DNA of 64,000 nt, taken from NCBI RefSeq assembly GCF_031177825.1, contig NZ_JAPSKE010000014.1, positions 83,938 through 147,937 on the forward strand. Reading direction: 5' to 3'. This document shows, in pieces, positions 43,918-52,974 of this stretch. Position numbers and translations under genes: made by a program. Each line of letters begins with the position of its first letter. Positions within the stretch are counted from its first letter, which is position 1. The notes under the pieces were generated by a model that saw nothing but the letters and a program-made list of their open reading frames with translations, was not told the DNA's origin and did no database searches. The stretch comes from Paenibacillus sp. (GTDB lineage Bacteria; Bacillota; Bacilli; Paenibacillales; YIM-B00363).

Positions 43918-44298
43918 TTATCGCACCCGCAAGGGCGGCGGCGCTTCTTCCGGTTCTTCGTCGGGCAATTGGACGCCCTCCACCTTCACGTTCACTTCGA
44001 CGACCGTAAGGCCCGTCATCGTCTGCACGGCTTCCCGTACGCGCTCTTGGAGCTGCCAGCATACATCGTGTATGGCGACGCCGTAATGCACGATCACCCT
44101 CAGGTCGACCGCCGCTTCCCGTTCGCCGACTTCCACGGATACGCCTCTCTGGGCGTTCTTCCCGGACAATCGCTTCGCCCATCCTTCCGAAATGCCGCCG
44201 GACATCGCCGCAATGCCCGGCGTATCGAGCGCGGCCAACCCCGCCACCGTGGCGACGACGTCGTCCGAAATCCGAATGATCCCGTTACCGTCCGTCAT
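43918..44298 (-). CDS. Asp23/Gls24 family protein, second copy
   Basis: A 126-residue Asp23 protein. It has IIRISDDVVATVAGLAALD and IHDVCWQLQERVREAV, followed by TGLTVVEVNVKVEGVQLP and a proline/glutamate-rich tail. The ATG at 44298 follows GAGGTGG. A first family member is found at 7270. It may share a promoter region with ylaN at 44409. Role is inferred as envelope stress or membrane association. Confidence 0.88.
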   Translation of the reverse strand: MTDGNGIIRISDDVVATVAGLAALDTPGIAAMSGGISEGWAKRLSGKNAQRGVSVEVGEREAAVDLRVIVHYGVAIHDVCWQLQERVREAVQTMTGLTVVEVNVKVEGVQLPDEEPEEAPPPLRVR

Positions 44299-44378
44299 GG
44301 CAACCCCACCTCTTCCCGTTAGCTGTATTTCCATTGTAAAGGGTTTCCGGGCGGCCTGCAACCGACCTTTACGGAAAC

Positions 44379-44404
44379 AAAAAACGGCCCCTGTCCGGGA
44401 CCGA
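44379..44404 (-). terminator. ylaN terminator
   Basis: On the minus strand CGGTCCC-GGACA-GGGGCCG is followed by TTTTTTG, a few bases after the ylaN stop. Confidence 0.7.
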
Positions 44405-44408
44405 TTCG

Positions 44409-44708
44409 TTACGAGCTCGCGTTTTGGTTAATGGCCAACGCCTCGTACAGCTGCGCCAAATTGCGTTCCAGCTTCGCGAGCAGCTGCTTGCCGTCCGATT
44501 CTTCCAGAAGCCCGGCGCGCACAGCGAAATCGATCTCTCTCGAGAGGCCGTACATCTGCGTGTCCAACACTTCCTCGTACAACGGGCACTTGCGCGTCGC
44601 CAAGTTTTCCATCTGTACCTGAATGAGCGTCTCTATCTTATTCGCATCCTCTTGCAGCAACTGCATCGCCTTGTGCGAGAGTTCGAGCAATAAATCCGAA
44701 GATGACAT
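44409..44708 (-). CDS. ylaN: YlaN family protein
   Basis: A 99-residue DUF1507 protein. It matches Bacillus YlaN in [20 protein letters not shown] and [20 protein letters not shown], with a helical flank. YlaN is reported to bind iron and to modulate Fur in Firmicutes. The ATG at 44708 follows GGGGGAAAT. Neighbouring ftsW matches the ylaN-ylaO order of Bacillus. Confidence 0.93.
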   Translation of the reverse strand: MSSSDLLLELSHKAMQLLQEDANKIETLIQVQMENLATRKCPLYEEVLDTQMYGLSREIDFAVRAGLLEESDGKQLLAKLERNLAQLYEALAINQNASS

Positions 44709-44807
44709 GGCCTGATTTCCCCCTACCGGCACCGATGATACTCTAATATTAATTGAAAACGGCGGGACATACAAGTTGGGAAGAGGTGCTAACGTTCGAT
44801 AAGGCGA

Positions 44808-44842
44808 AAACGACCGCCTGCCGGGAACGGCCTGCGGTCGTC
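44808..44842 (-). terminator. Terminator of the HPr-like gene
   Basis: On the minus strand ACGACCGC pairs with GCGGTCGT (44811-44818 with 44835-44842), followed by TTTCGCC; about 25 bases beyond the stop of the HPr-like gene. Confidence 0.6.
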
Positions 44843-44866
44843 GATTTCGTTCGTCGATTTCTTATC

Positions 44867-45106
44867 TTACGCCTTAATGTTGAGGCCGTGCTTGGCGAAT
44901 ACTTCGATCATCGCCTTCTTCGCGTCCTCTTCGTCGGGACCGTGCACGTGCAGCTCGTAGTCGTTGTCCGACACCAAAGTCGTGAACAATCCGAGGATGC
45001 TCTTCACGTCTATGTACTTGTTATCGAATTGCAGAACGATGGACGATTTAAACTTTCCAGCGGTTTGTGCGATGTCTACGATTGCAGCGTTCTTGTTATT
45101 CGTCAA
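44867..45106 (-). CDS. HPr-like protein without the catalytic histidine
   Basis: A 79-residue HPr-fold protein. Its AAIVDIAQTAGKFKSSIVL stretch fits the HPr helix 1, and DVKSILGLFTTLVS fits the Ser-46 region (here Ser-36), with a final DAKKAMIEVFAKHG. The usual first strand and the active-site loop with His-15 (HARPA) are missing: the gene begins at TTG 45106, eight bases after GGGAGG, and a stop lies about 11 codons upstream, so the loop is not in a longer frame. It cannot act as a PEP-dependent phosphocarrier. A Crh-like regulatory role is inferred. No partner gene is adjacent. Confidence 0.8.
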   Translation of the reverse strand: MTNNKNAAIVDIAQTAGKFKSSIVLQFDNKYIDVKSILGLFTTLVSDNDYELHVHGPDEEDAKKAMIEVFAKHGLNIKA

Positions 45107-45176
45107 CGTCGTCGCCTCCCATAATGTGACAGCTTTCCTTTATCATACTGCCGCCCTGCGCAGGAATCAAGAGGCT

Positions 45177-46292
45177 TTATTTCAAATGCTCCGGATTAAG
45201 GCCTTCCAGCTCCGGCACCACGAAACGACCGTCCTTGCGGATCAACCGATCGTCGAACCAAATTTCGCCGCCGCCGTACTCGGGTCGCTGAATGAGCACC
45301 AGATCCCAGTGAATCGAAGAGCGATTGCCGTTGTCGGCTTCCTCGTACGCTTGGCCCGGCGTGAAGTGGAGGCTGCCGTCGATCTTCTCGTCGAACAGCG
45401 TATCCTTCATCGGATGCAGGATGTACGGGTTGAAGCCGATGCTGAATTCCCCGATATGCCGCGCGCCTTCGTCGTTGTCGAGAATTTCGTTCAGCTTCTT
45501 CGTGTCGTTGCTTGTCGCTTCGACGATCCTGCCGTTCTCGAAGCGGAAGAAGATGTTTTCGAACGTAATGCCCGAATAGACGCTCGGCGTATTGTATTGA
45601 ATCGTGCCGTTGACCGAATCGCGTACCGGCGCCGTGTACAGCTCGCCGTCCGGCAAGTTTTTGTCGCCGACGCACTTCACGTTCGGGATGCCCTTGATGG
45701 AGAACGTCAGGTCGGTGCCCGGCGAGACGATGCGCACTTTATCCGTCTTACTCATGAGCTCGGACAACGGATCCATCGCCTTCGACATCTTCTCGTAGTC
45801 GAGCGTGCAGACGTCGAAGTAGAAATCTTCGAACGCATCCGTGTTCATGCCCGCCTGCTGCGCCATCGCCGGACTCGGGTACCGCATGACGACCCAGCGC
45901 GTCTTCCGGACCCGCTGATCGAGATGCACCGGCTTATAATATGTCTTCTCGTATAAACCTAATTGTCCGTCCGGAAGGCCGGACAGCTCGCTCGCGTTCT
46001 CGCCGGAACGAATGGCGATATATACGTCCATGTCTTTCATGCGCGCCAAATCGAGCTCCGCCCAATGCTCCAGATTTTCCTTCGTCATCGACTTCAGCAT
46101 CGTCCGCTGCACCGCGCGATCCGTCAATTGCACGTACGGATGGCCGCCGGCCGCGTGCACCTCGTCGATCACGCTCTTCAGAAGCTCGCGCTCCGGGCCG
46201 ATCATCTCGATCAATACCCGCTCGCCCTTTTGCACCCGAGTGGAGTAGTTCACGATCGTCTTCGCAAGTTTTAAAATTCTAGGGTCTTTCAA
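45177..46292 (-). CDS. M29 family aminopeptidase
   Basis: A 371-residue AmpS/PepS-type metallo-aminopeptidase. Likely metal ligands are in GITFENIFFRFENGRIVEA (about 246-264), HIGEFSIGFNP (E), GSLHFTPGQAYEEADNG (H) and SSIHWDLVLIQR (H and D). It cuts N-terminal residues from peptides. The start is TTG at 46292 with AAGGAGG upstream; the frame begins further out but no ribosome-binding site supports that. It is a single-gene unit. Confidence 0.9.
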   Translation of the reverse strand: MKDPRILKLAKTIVNYSTRVQKGERVLIEMIGPERELLKSVIDEVHAAGGHPYVQLTDRAVQRTMLKSMTKENLEHWAELDLARMKDMDVYIAIRSGENASELSGLPDGQLGLYEKTYYKPVHLDQRVRKTRWVVMRYPSPAMAQQAGMNTDAFEDFYFDVCTLDYEKMSKAMDPLSELMSKTDKVRIVSPGTDLTFSIKGIPNVKCVGDKNLPDGELYTAPVRDSVNGTIQYNTPSVYSGITFENIFFRFENGRIVEATSNDTKKLNEILDNDEGARHIGEFSIGFNPYILHPMKDTLFDEKIDGSLHFTPGQAYEEADNGNRSSIHWDLVLIQRPEYGGGEIWFDDRLIRKDGRFVVPELEGLNPEHLK

Positions 46293-46407
46293 GAGAGGTT
46301 CCTCCTTCGGCAGTCGCAAGGCCCGGGGGCCCATACGGTTTCATTGTAGCATAGCCGTTTTCCCCCTTACAAACCGGAAAGGGAAGCCCCTGAAGCGGAC
46401 CTCCCCG

Positions 46408-47826
46408 TCACCCGATGCGGTATTGATTTTTCCCGTTGTGCTTGGCGGAATAAAGCGCCATGTCGGCTTTATAGAACAGCGTCTCGACGCTCACCTTCTC
46501 GTCCGTGCGGCTCCACTCCGCGATGCCGCACGAGACGGTGACCGACGGGTCGGTCTCGAGCTCGACGCGGCTGCGGATGCGCTCCGCCACTCTCTCCGTC
46601 TGCTCGAGCGTCAGCTGCGGCAAGTAGATGGCGAGCTCTTCGCCGCCCCATCGCGCCGCGATGTCGGTATCCCGGATGCAAGAGCGGACGATCGCGCTCA
46701 CTTGCCGCAGGATCTGGTCGCCGATCTGATGGCCGAACGTGTCGTTCACCTGCTTGAAGTCGTCGATGTCGACGACGATCAGCGAACCCCGCGCGTCCTT
46801 CTGCTGCATCGAGTGCACTTGCTCGTCCAAATAACGGCGCGCGTACAGACCCGTCAGGTTGTCGGTGATTACCATCCGGTTCAGCTCGGCGTGCAGCTGC
46901 GCCTTCATGATCGCGAGTCCGATATGCCCTGCCAACAGCAGCAGCAGCTTATAATTTTCATACGTGAAATAATTCGGTTCCGCATGCGTCACGAGCACCG
47001 CCCCGACGACTTCCTCGTTCACGAGGATCGGGGAGGCGATGAGCGAGCGCGACCCCGTCGACTTCATCAGCTTCGACTCGATGCGCGCGTTGTGCGAATA
47101 ATCGGACACGATGACCGGCTCCTTCGTGCGATGCAGCAAGCCGACGAAGCCGTAATCGATCTCGAACGTGTCGCTGAGCATCTCGCTCAGGTTCGTCGCC
47201 TGCACGACGAAGGTGCCCTCCTTGCGGTCGTGCTCCAGAATGCACGCGAAGTCGGCATGGAAGACGTCGATCAGTTCCTTGCAAGCGTATTGGAAGATGT
47301 CCGACACCCTAAGACTCTGATTGAGGCGCTTCGTGATTTCGTTAATGAGGCGCAGCTCCGTCACGAGCAGATTCGACTGCTCGTACAGCTTGGCGTTCTC
47401 GAACGCCGCGCCCGCCGTCTCTCCGATGCCGACCAACAAGTCGACGTCCCGCCGGTCGAGCGGCTTCGAGTCCGCCCTCACCTCCAGCACGCCGTAGACG
47501 CCTTGCTTCCCGACGAGCGGCACCGCCGCCGCGAACGTCGGGATTCCGCTCTCGTCCGCATCGCCGGCCGGGTAGCCGAGCACGGGCTTGCCCCCCATGA
47601 ACGCCCGCGTGCACAGATCGTTCCCGTCATGCCGGAAGACGAGCGGCAGTATCGGAATATCGGAAGGCGTCGTGTCTTGAGACATATACACTTGAGAGAC
47701 GGCGAACGGGAAATGCCCTTGGAGCGACGATACGATATGCTTTAATACGCCGTCCGTCGTCTGCTGCAGAAACAACGTGCGGCTTAAATCGAACATGGAT
47801 CGATAGAAACTCTCGCTTCCTCCCAT
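46408..47826 (-). CDS. Diguanylate cyclase with GAF domains
   Basis: A 472-residue cytosolic protein. Two GAF-like regions are suggested: about 20-150 and about 165-300 (ITKRLNQSLRVSDIFQYACK, then RTKEPVIVSDYSHN). The C-terminal GGDEF domain (about 310-470) has DNLTGLYARRYLDEQV, VVDIDDFKQVNDTFGHQIG and the active-site GGEEL. An RxxD inhibitory site (RDTD) precedes it by five residues, so product inhibition by c-di-GMP is expected. ATG at 47826 follows GAGGAGGC; no membrane segment. Confidence 0.92.
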   Translation of the reverse strand: MGGSESFYRSMFDLSRTLFLQQTTDGVLKHIVSSLQGHFPFAVSQVYMSQDTTPSDIPILPLVFRHDGNDLCTRAFMGGKPVLGYPAGDADESGIPTFAAAVPLVGKQGVYGVLEVRADSKPLDRRDVDLLVGIGETAGAAFENAKLYEQSNLLVTELRLINEITKRLNQSLRVSDIFQYACKELIDVFHADFACILEHDRKEGTFVVQATNLSEMLSDTFEIDYGFVGLLHRTKEPVIVSDYSHNARIESKLMKSTGSRSLIASPILVNEEVVGAVLVTHAEPNYFTYENYKLLLLLAGHIGLAIMKAQLHAELNRMVITDNLTGLYARRYLDEQVHSMQQKDARGSLIVVDIDDFKQVNDTFGHQIGDQILRQVSAIVRSCIRDTDIAARWGGEELAIYLPQLTLEQTERVAERIRSRVELETDPSVTVSCGIAEWSRTDEKVSVETLFYKADMALYSAKHNGKNQYRIG

Positions 47827-47962
47827 CCGCCTTGCCTCCTCGCCTTGCCGATACGGGCTTTCGCAGTCTTTATCTTTATCTTTCAATATTCTACTATATT
47901 TTCGCGACAGGTTATATAGAACGGGCTCCGGAAACCGTTTTTTCGCCCGACCTGTATTACCC

Positions 47963-47992
47963 TTGACAGCATCGATTCTATTCACGTAGAAT
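47963..47992 (+). promoter_or_regulatory. rpsD promoter
   Basis: TTGACA at 47963-47968 and TAGAAT at 47987-47992 with 18 bases between. A perfect -35 and a five-of-six -10, about 200 bases before rpsD. Confidence 0.7.
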
Positions 47993-47999
47993 ATATAGT

Positions 48000-48192
48000 C
48001 GAGTACGTAAATCGGACCCCTTCGCGGTACCCTTTCCTGAACGCCTTACCGAGCCAGCGGCTGAACTCGCTCGATAAGCGCATTTCGCGCGCGCGTGCAG
48101 GCGCTAAGTGCCGGAACGATTGCGGAAGCCTATATGAACAATCGAGATTTTTAACAACAATAATTTTCCAAGACAAAGGAGCAACACGAACT
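48000..48192 (+). promoter_or_regulatory. Candidate autoregulatory leader of rpsD
   Basis: A long GC-rich leader of about 190 bases. It contains several self-complementary parts, for example GAGCCAGCGGCT. Near its end CGATTG (48117-48122) pairs with CAATCG (48139-48144), followed by AGATTTTT, which looks like a small terminator. AAGGAG comes just before the ATG. S4 controls its own gene through such leaders in Bacillus. Fold and S4 binding here are inferred. Confidence 0.5.
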
Positions 48193-48792
48193 ATGGCACG
48201 TTATACAGGCCCCAAGTTTAAATTGAGCCGCCGCCTCGGCATTTCCCTTAGCGGAACAGGCAAAGAATTGAAGCGTCCGTTCCCTCCGGGACAACACGGT
48301 CCGGGACAACGCAAGAAAGTCAGCGGCTACGGCGTGCAATTGATGGAGAAGCAGAAGCTTCGCCACATGTACGGCTTGAACGAGAAGCAATTCGCGAACT
48401 TGTTCGAGAAAGCTTCCAAGATGGCGGGCATCACAGGCGAAAACTTCATGGTTCTTCTTGAGAGCCGGTTGGACAACCTCGTGTACCGTCTTGGCTTCGC
48501 GAACTCCCGCGCGGGCGCTCGCCAGCTCGTCTCCCACGGTCACGTCACGGTGAACGGCAAGAAAGTCGACGTTGCTTCCTACCTCGTGCAGACGGGCGAC
48601 GTGATCGGCCTTCGCGAGAGAAGCCGCGGCCTCTCTTCCGTGAAGGAAGCGATCGCGAACCGCAACTTCTTGCCGAACTACCTCGAGTACAACGATGCGG
48701 CCGTCGAAGGCAAATTCGCTCGCATTCCGGAGCGCTCCGAGCTTCCGCAAGAAATCGACGAGAAGCAAATCGTCGAGTTCTACTCCCGTTAA
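48193..48792 (+). CDS. rpsD: 30S ribosomal protein S4
   Basis: A 199-residue S4, an early 16S rRNA binder and translational regulator. It begins [19 protein letters not shown] and has the S4 RNA-binding domain near 90-155 ([20 protein letters not shown] and [16 protein letters not shown]). The zinc-cysteine motif of some S4 paralogues is absent. ATG at 48193 follows AAGGAG. Stand-alone gene, as in Bacillus. Confidence 0.98.
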   Translation: MARYTGPKFKLSRRLGISLSGTGKELKRPFPPGQHGPGQRKKVSGYGVQLMEKQKLRHMYGLNEKQFANLFEKASKMAGITGENFMVLLESRLDNLVYRLGFANSRAGARQLVSHGHVTVNGKKVDVASYLVQTGDVIGLRERSRGLSSVKEAIANRNFLPNYLEYNDAAVEGKFARIPERSELPQEIDEKQIVEFYSR

Positions 48793-48798
48793 TTTTCG

Positions 48799-48834
48799 AA
48801 AACCGGCCCCGCCGTCGCGGGCGCCGGTTTTTTT
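48799..48834 (+). terminator. rpsD terminator
   Basis: AAAACCGG-C-CCCGC-CGTC-GCGGG-CG-CCGGTTTTTTTT just after the rpsD stop, with a good T-tract. Confidence 0.85.
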
Positions 48835-48998
48835 CTGCGCTCGCCCCCCTCTCCCCCGCCGCATCCGTCCTCGTCGACCTTGTCGCTCCTTACCCCAAAG
48901 TTTGAAAATGCCCTGTCGTCCTAGGTCCGTTCGCTCCTTTCAACCTCGCGATCCTATGGTATTTTAGAAGCGCCCGATCGACATGCCGGATGCGAACG

Positions 48999-49028
48999 GT
49001 GACCAATCTTGCCGTACTATGTTATAAT
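48999..49028 (+). promoter_or_regulatory. Promoter of the PBP gene
   Basis: GTGACC at 48999-49004 and a perfect TATAAT at 49023-49028, spacing 18, about 30 bases before the start. The -35 is weak (four of six). Confidence 0.5.
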
Positions 49029-49058
49029 GTGGGTGGAATTTGGGGAGGTACAGTACAT

Positions 49059-52000
49059 ATGTCCGATACGAACGAGAAGTTTCCGGCGGCCGAACCAGCC
49101 GAGCCGGCGACGCCGAAGAAGAAGCGCAAGCGAATGCCCGTGGCGGCGAGAGTCACCCTCTCCGTCGTCAAGTGGACGTTCCTGCTCGGCGTCGTAGGCG
49201 CCGTCACCGCCGGAGCCGCCGTTACCGGCTACGTCTCCGCCCTCGTGCGCGACGACGAGGTCCGCAGCCGCGAGACGATCCTCGAAGAAATGCAGCACAA
49301 CTCCGAAACCGGATTCGTCTATTTCCGCGACGGAACGATCATCGGCCAGCTCCGGACCGAGGAAGACCGCCGATTGATCGAATACGAGGACATCCCTCAG
49401 ATCGTGGAAGACGCCGTGCTCGCGACCGAGGACGAGGATTTCTATAACCATATCGGCGTCGACTTCATGAGCCTCGCCCGAGCGGTGAAGGAGAAGGTGC
49501 TCAACGAAGAAGTGCAGACCGGCGGCAGCACGATCACGCAGCAGGTCGCGCGCCGCGTGTTCCTGAACTTGGACCGTACCGACAGCCGGAAGTTCAAAGA
49601 GATTTTCCTTGCGCTGCGGCTCGAACGATTCATGACGAAGGAAGACATCTTGGCCGCCTATTTGAACAAAATTCCGTTCGGCAACGGAGCGTCCGGATAC
49701 CAGGTGTACGGAATTAAGGCGGCCGCCACCGGCATTTTCGATAAAGACCTCGACGACCTGAACATCGCTCAAGCCGCTTACTTGGCCGGTCTGCCGCAAT
49801 CGCCCTCGACGTATTCCGCGTTCACCGGGAAGGGCGAATTCGACGAGGAGGGCTTTAAGGAAGCGAGAGAACGCCAAGAGCTCGTGCTGTATCATATGAA
49901 GCGGACCGGCAAAATCACGGACGCGCAGTACGAAGAGGCGCTCGCGTTCGACATTAAAGCCAGCCTCGCGAAGCCGAAGAAGAAAGCTTATGCCACATAC
50001 CCGTATTTGATGCTCGAAGCCGAGCGTCAAGCCGCCGAGACGCTGCTTCGCCAGAGCAATCCGGAGCTCGGTCCGGCAGACATGCGCAAGCCCGAATATC
50101 AGGAAGCGCTGAAGGACGCACGGGAGATGCTGCTGCGCGGCGGGTATAAAATCTATACCACAATCGACAAGACCGTATACGAAGCGATGCACCGCGTCTC
50201 GGAAAATCCGGAGTTGTTCACCAAGGACCACGAGAAAAAAGGCGTCGAGCAAGTCGGGGGCATTCTGCTCGACAACGACACCGGCGCCATTCTCGGCATG
50301 ATCGAAGGACGCGACTTCTACTTGGAGCAGCTGAACCACGCGACGCAGATGCAGCGCCAGCCGGGCTCCGCGATGAAGCCGATCGCCGCTTACTTGCCGG
50401 CGATCGAGTCGGGAACCATTCAACCGGCTTCCATTATCGACGACGTGCCGCTCATTTTGCCGGACGGCCAGAAGGGCGTACATATCCCGAGAAACCATGA
50501 CGGCCGTTACCACGGTCTGCTGACCGCCCGGGAAGCGCTGAATCAATCGTGGAACATTCCCGCGATCAAGCTGTTCCTCTACGACGTCACGATCGATAAG
50601 GCGTGGGAGTTCGCGAAGAAGCTCGGCATCACCTCGCTGACCGAGAGCGACTACCATGCAAGCACGGGCGTCATCGGCGGCTTGCAGTACGGCGTGTCGG
50701 TCGAGGAGCTGACGAACGCCTACTCGACGATCGCCAATAAGGGGCTGTACGCCGACGCGTACTTCGTCGAGAAGATCACCGACTCGGCCGATAACGTCGT
50801 CTACGAACATGAAACGAAACCGGAGCGCGTGTTCTCCGAGCAAACCGCTTATCTAATGACGGATATGATGCGAACGGTCATCACGAACGGGACGGCGTCG
50901 AGAGTCAAGAGCCGGTTCGAACACGAGGACAAAGTGCCGATCGTCGGGAAGACGGGCACGACGTCGGACAACTACGACCTCTGGTTCGTAGGGTACTCTC
51001 CCGACGTCACGCTCGGCATCTGGATCGGGTATGACCAGCCTTCCCCGCTGACGGAAGCGAATCGAGCGAAATACGTGTGGGCGGACGTCATGAACGAGCT
51101 GGTCGCTTCGAAGTCGGACCTGTTCCAGACCGAGGCGTTCGAGAAGCCCGAAGGCATCGTCTCGAAGACGGTGTCCCGCGTCTCGGGCTTGCTCCCGAGC
51201 GAGCTTGTGACGCAGGAGAAGTTGACCGTGACCGACATCTTCAACCGGGAGCATATCCCGACGAAGCAAGACGACGTGCTGGGCCTCGCCGACGTCGTGC
51301 TCGTGGACGGGAAGGCGTATACGCCGCAGCCCGGAACGCCGGCCGACATGGTCAAGAAGATGCGCGTCGTGCGCCGCGAGGAGCCGATCGGCGATCTGCT
51401 CAAGCGGGTCGAAGAAGCGCTCGCGAAGCTGCCGGAGAAGAGCCGAAGGCCGATCGAATCGTATCGTCCGACGGATGGCTACGGCGACGCGCCGAGCGAG
51501 GTCGATCCTCGTTCGGAGAACGGATTGCCGCCGGCGGCGCCTCCTTGGGTGAAGCTGACGAAGACGGACAAGGGCGCGCAGGTGCAATTCGGCGCCAGCT
51601 ATAACGGCGACGTCGCCGGATACCGCGTCTTCCGTTCCGTCGACGGCGGCCCGTTCCAGCCGCTTCCGGAGAAGACGATTCGCACCGGAGAGGCGTTAAG
51701 CTTCGTCGATCAGACGAGCGCGGACCGCATCTACGGATACTACATCGTCTCCGTCGACATCGCCGGGCACGTCTCCGAGCCGAGCGAGGTCGTCTACACG
51801 GGCGATCCGTTCCCGCTGTCGCTCGGGGAAGGCGAAGGCGAACCGCTCGAGCCGCTCCCCGGCGACGAGGCGGCCGAAGCGCCGAAGGCGCCGGGCAAGC
51901 CGGTCGCGAAGGCGCGGGACTTGGGCGTTCGTCTCGAGTGGACGCCGGGCGCCGAGGCGGATCAGGTCGACGAGTATCGCATCTACTACGCGCCTGAGGA

Positions 52001-52145
52001 AGGCGGACCCTATAACCAGATCGGCGTCTCCGGCAGCGCGGAATTCGAGTTCCTGTCGTTGACGACCGCCGGGTGGTACCGGGTGACGGCCGCGAACTCG
52101 GCCGGGGAGTCCCCGCCTTCCCCCGCGGTACAATTCAAACCGTAA
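49059..52145 (+). CDS. PBP1A family penicillin-binding protein with FnIII domains
   Basis: A 1028-residue bifunctional peptidoglycan synthase. It has a short basic cytoplasmic head and one membrane segment (about 35-60). The glycosyltransferase domain has ATEDEDFYNHIGVD and GGSTITQQVAR. The transpeptidase has SAMK (about Ser-437), SWN (about 495) and KTGTT (about 630). Two fibronectin type III-like domains lie at about 828-915 and 945-1028, in place of the shorter tails of other PBP1A proteins. ATG at 49059 follows GGGGAGG; upstream codons of the frame lie within the promoter. Confidence 0.93.
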   Translation: MSDTNEKFPAAEPAEPATPKKKRKRMPVAARVTLSVVKWTFLLGVVGAVTAGAAVTGYVSALVRDDEVRSRETILEEMQHNSETGFVYFRDGTIIGQLRTEEDRRLIEYEDIPQIVEDAVLATEDEDFYNHIGVDFMSLARAVKEKVLNEEVQTGGSTITQQVARRVFLNLDRTDSRKFKEIFLALRLERFMTKEDILAAYLNKIPFGNGASGYQVYGIKAAATGIFDKDLDDLNIAQAAYLAGLPQSPSTYSAFTGKGEFDEEGFKEARERQELVLYHMKRTGKITDAQYEEALAFDIKASLAKPKKKAYATYPYLMLEAERQAAETLLRQSNPELGPADMRKPEYQEALKDAREMLLRGGYKIYTTIDKTVYEAMHRVSENPELFTKDHEKKGVEQVGGILLDNDTGAILGMIEGRDFYLEQLNHATQMQRQPGSAMKPIAAYLPAIESGTIQPASIIDDVPLILPDGQKGVHIPRNHDGRYHGLLTAREALNQSWNIPAIKLFLYDVTIDKAWEFAKKLGITSLTESDYHASTGVIGGLQYGVSVEELTNAYSTIANKGLYADAYFVEKITDSADNVVYEHETKPERVFSEQTAYLMTDMMRTVITNGTASRVKSRFEHEDKVPIVGKTGTTSDNYDLWFVGYSPDVTLGIWIGYDQPSPLTEANRAKYVWADVMNELVASKSDLFQTEAFEKPEGIVSKTVSRVSGLLPSELVTQEKLTVTDIFNREHIPTKQDDVLGLADVVLVDGKAYTPQPGTPADMVKKMRVVRREEPIGDLLKRVEEALAKLPEKSRRPIESYRPTDGYGDAPSEVDPRSENGLPPAAPPWVKLTKTDKGAQVQFGASYNGDVAGYRVFRSVDGGPFQPLPEKTIRTGEALSFVDQTSADRIYGYYIVSVDIAGHVSEPSEVVYTGDPFPLSLGEGEGEPLEPLPGDEAAEAPKAPGKPVAKARDLGVRLEWTPGAEADQVDEYRIYYAPEEGGPYNQIGVSGSAEFEFLSLTTAGWYRVTAANSAGESPPSPAVQFKP

Positions 52146-52155
52146 CCTAACGAAT

Positions 52156-52197
52156 AAGAGGCTGCAGGAAGCGCCAACGCGCATCCTGCAGCCTCTT
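52156..52197. terminator. Bidirectional terminator after the PBP gene
   Basis: AAGAGGCTGCAGGA pairs exactly with TCCTGCAGCCTCTT across a 14-base loop. It separates the convergent PBP and mtnN genes. Confidence 0.8.
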
Positions 52198-52223
52198 GTT
52201 CTTCATCATCAACGAACGATTCG

Positions 52224-52925
52224 TTACATGACGCCGAGCATCCGTTCCACGATCGCCGCCGACCGCTCCGCCGCCAGCTTCGTGAACTCGGGGAAATTCA
52301 CGTGGGCCGAACCGTCCGCCTTGTCCGACATCGAACGAAGCACGACGAACGGCGTGCCGTTCATTCGGCATACTTGCGCGACCGCCGCCCCCTCCATCTC
52401 GACGCAAGCGCCTTGAAGCTCGCGATGCAGCCCCGCGACGATGTCTCGGTTCGCGACGAATTGGTCCCCGGACAGAATGCGTCCCGTACGCGTCAGACCG
52501 GGATATAAGCTCTCTCCCGCCGCTACCGCCGCTTCGACGAGCGTCGGGTCCGCCGGAAACACCGACTCCCCTGCGTACGGGATAACGCCCTTCTCGAAGC
52601 CGAGCGGCGTCACGTCCATATCATGCTGCAGCAAGTCGGTGGACACGACGATGTCGCCGATGTTCAGCTCCGGATGGACCGCGCCGGCCACTCCCGTAAA
52701 CACGATGGCTTCGACGCCGAAGCCGTCGATCAAAAGCTGCGTGCAGACGGCGGCATTGACCTTGCCGACCCCGCACTTGCACACGATGACGCGCTTGCCG
52801 TTCCATTCGCCTTCCCGGAAGCGGATACCCGCCTTTACCGTCTCGACGTTCCCTTCCATCCGGAGCAAGAAGCGTTCCACCTCTTCGTCCATCGCGCCGA
52901 TAATGCCTAATGTCTTATAATCCAC
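52224..52925 (-). CDS. mtnN: 5'-methylthioadenosine/S-adenosylhomocysteine nucleosidase
   Basis: A 233-residue nucleosidase that splits methylthioadenosine and S-adenosylhomocysteine. It has IIGAMDEEVERF at the N-terminus, FTGVAGAVHPELNIGDIVV, and the C-terminal catalytic region VEMEGAAVAQVC with VLRSMSDKAD (catalytic aspartate). It recycles adenine and methylthioribose after SAM use. It follows ccpA by a terminator, so probably has its own promoter. Confidence 0.96.
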   Translation of the reverse strand: MDYKTLGIIGAMDEEVERFLLRMEGNVETVKAGIRFREGEWNGKRVIVCKCGVGKVNAAVCTQLLIDGFGVEAIVFTGVAGAVHPELNIGDIVVSTDLLQHDMDVTPLGFEKGVIPYAGESVFPADPTLVEAAVAAGESLYPGLTRTGRILSGDQFVANRDIVAGLHRELQGACVEMEGAAVAQVCRMNGTPFVVLRSMSDKADGSAHVNFPEFTKLAAERSAAIVERMLGVM

Positions 52926-52945
52926 TTGTATACGTCCTCCTGGGC

Positions 52946-52974
52946 AAAAAAATAGGGCTCATTAGACATGAGCC
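52946..52974 (-). terminator. ccpA terminator
   Basis: On the minus strand GGCTCAT-GTCTA-ATGAGCC is followed by CTATTTTTTT. The stem overlaps the end of the ccpA gene, including its stop codon. Confidence 0.8.

Noticed and set aside
43276..44322. Long plus-strand frame across ftsW and the Asp23 gene
   Set aside because: It shadows two well supported genes and passes through a terminator.
49017..50843. Long minus-strand frame opposite the PBP gene (and similar long antisense frames elsewhere)
   Set aside because: High GC produces long open frames opposite real genes; composition is Arg/His-rich and no motif appears.
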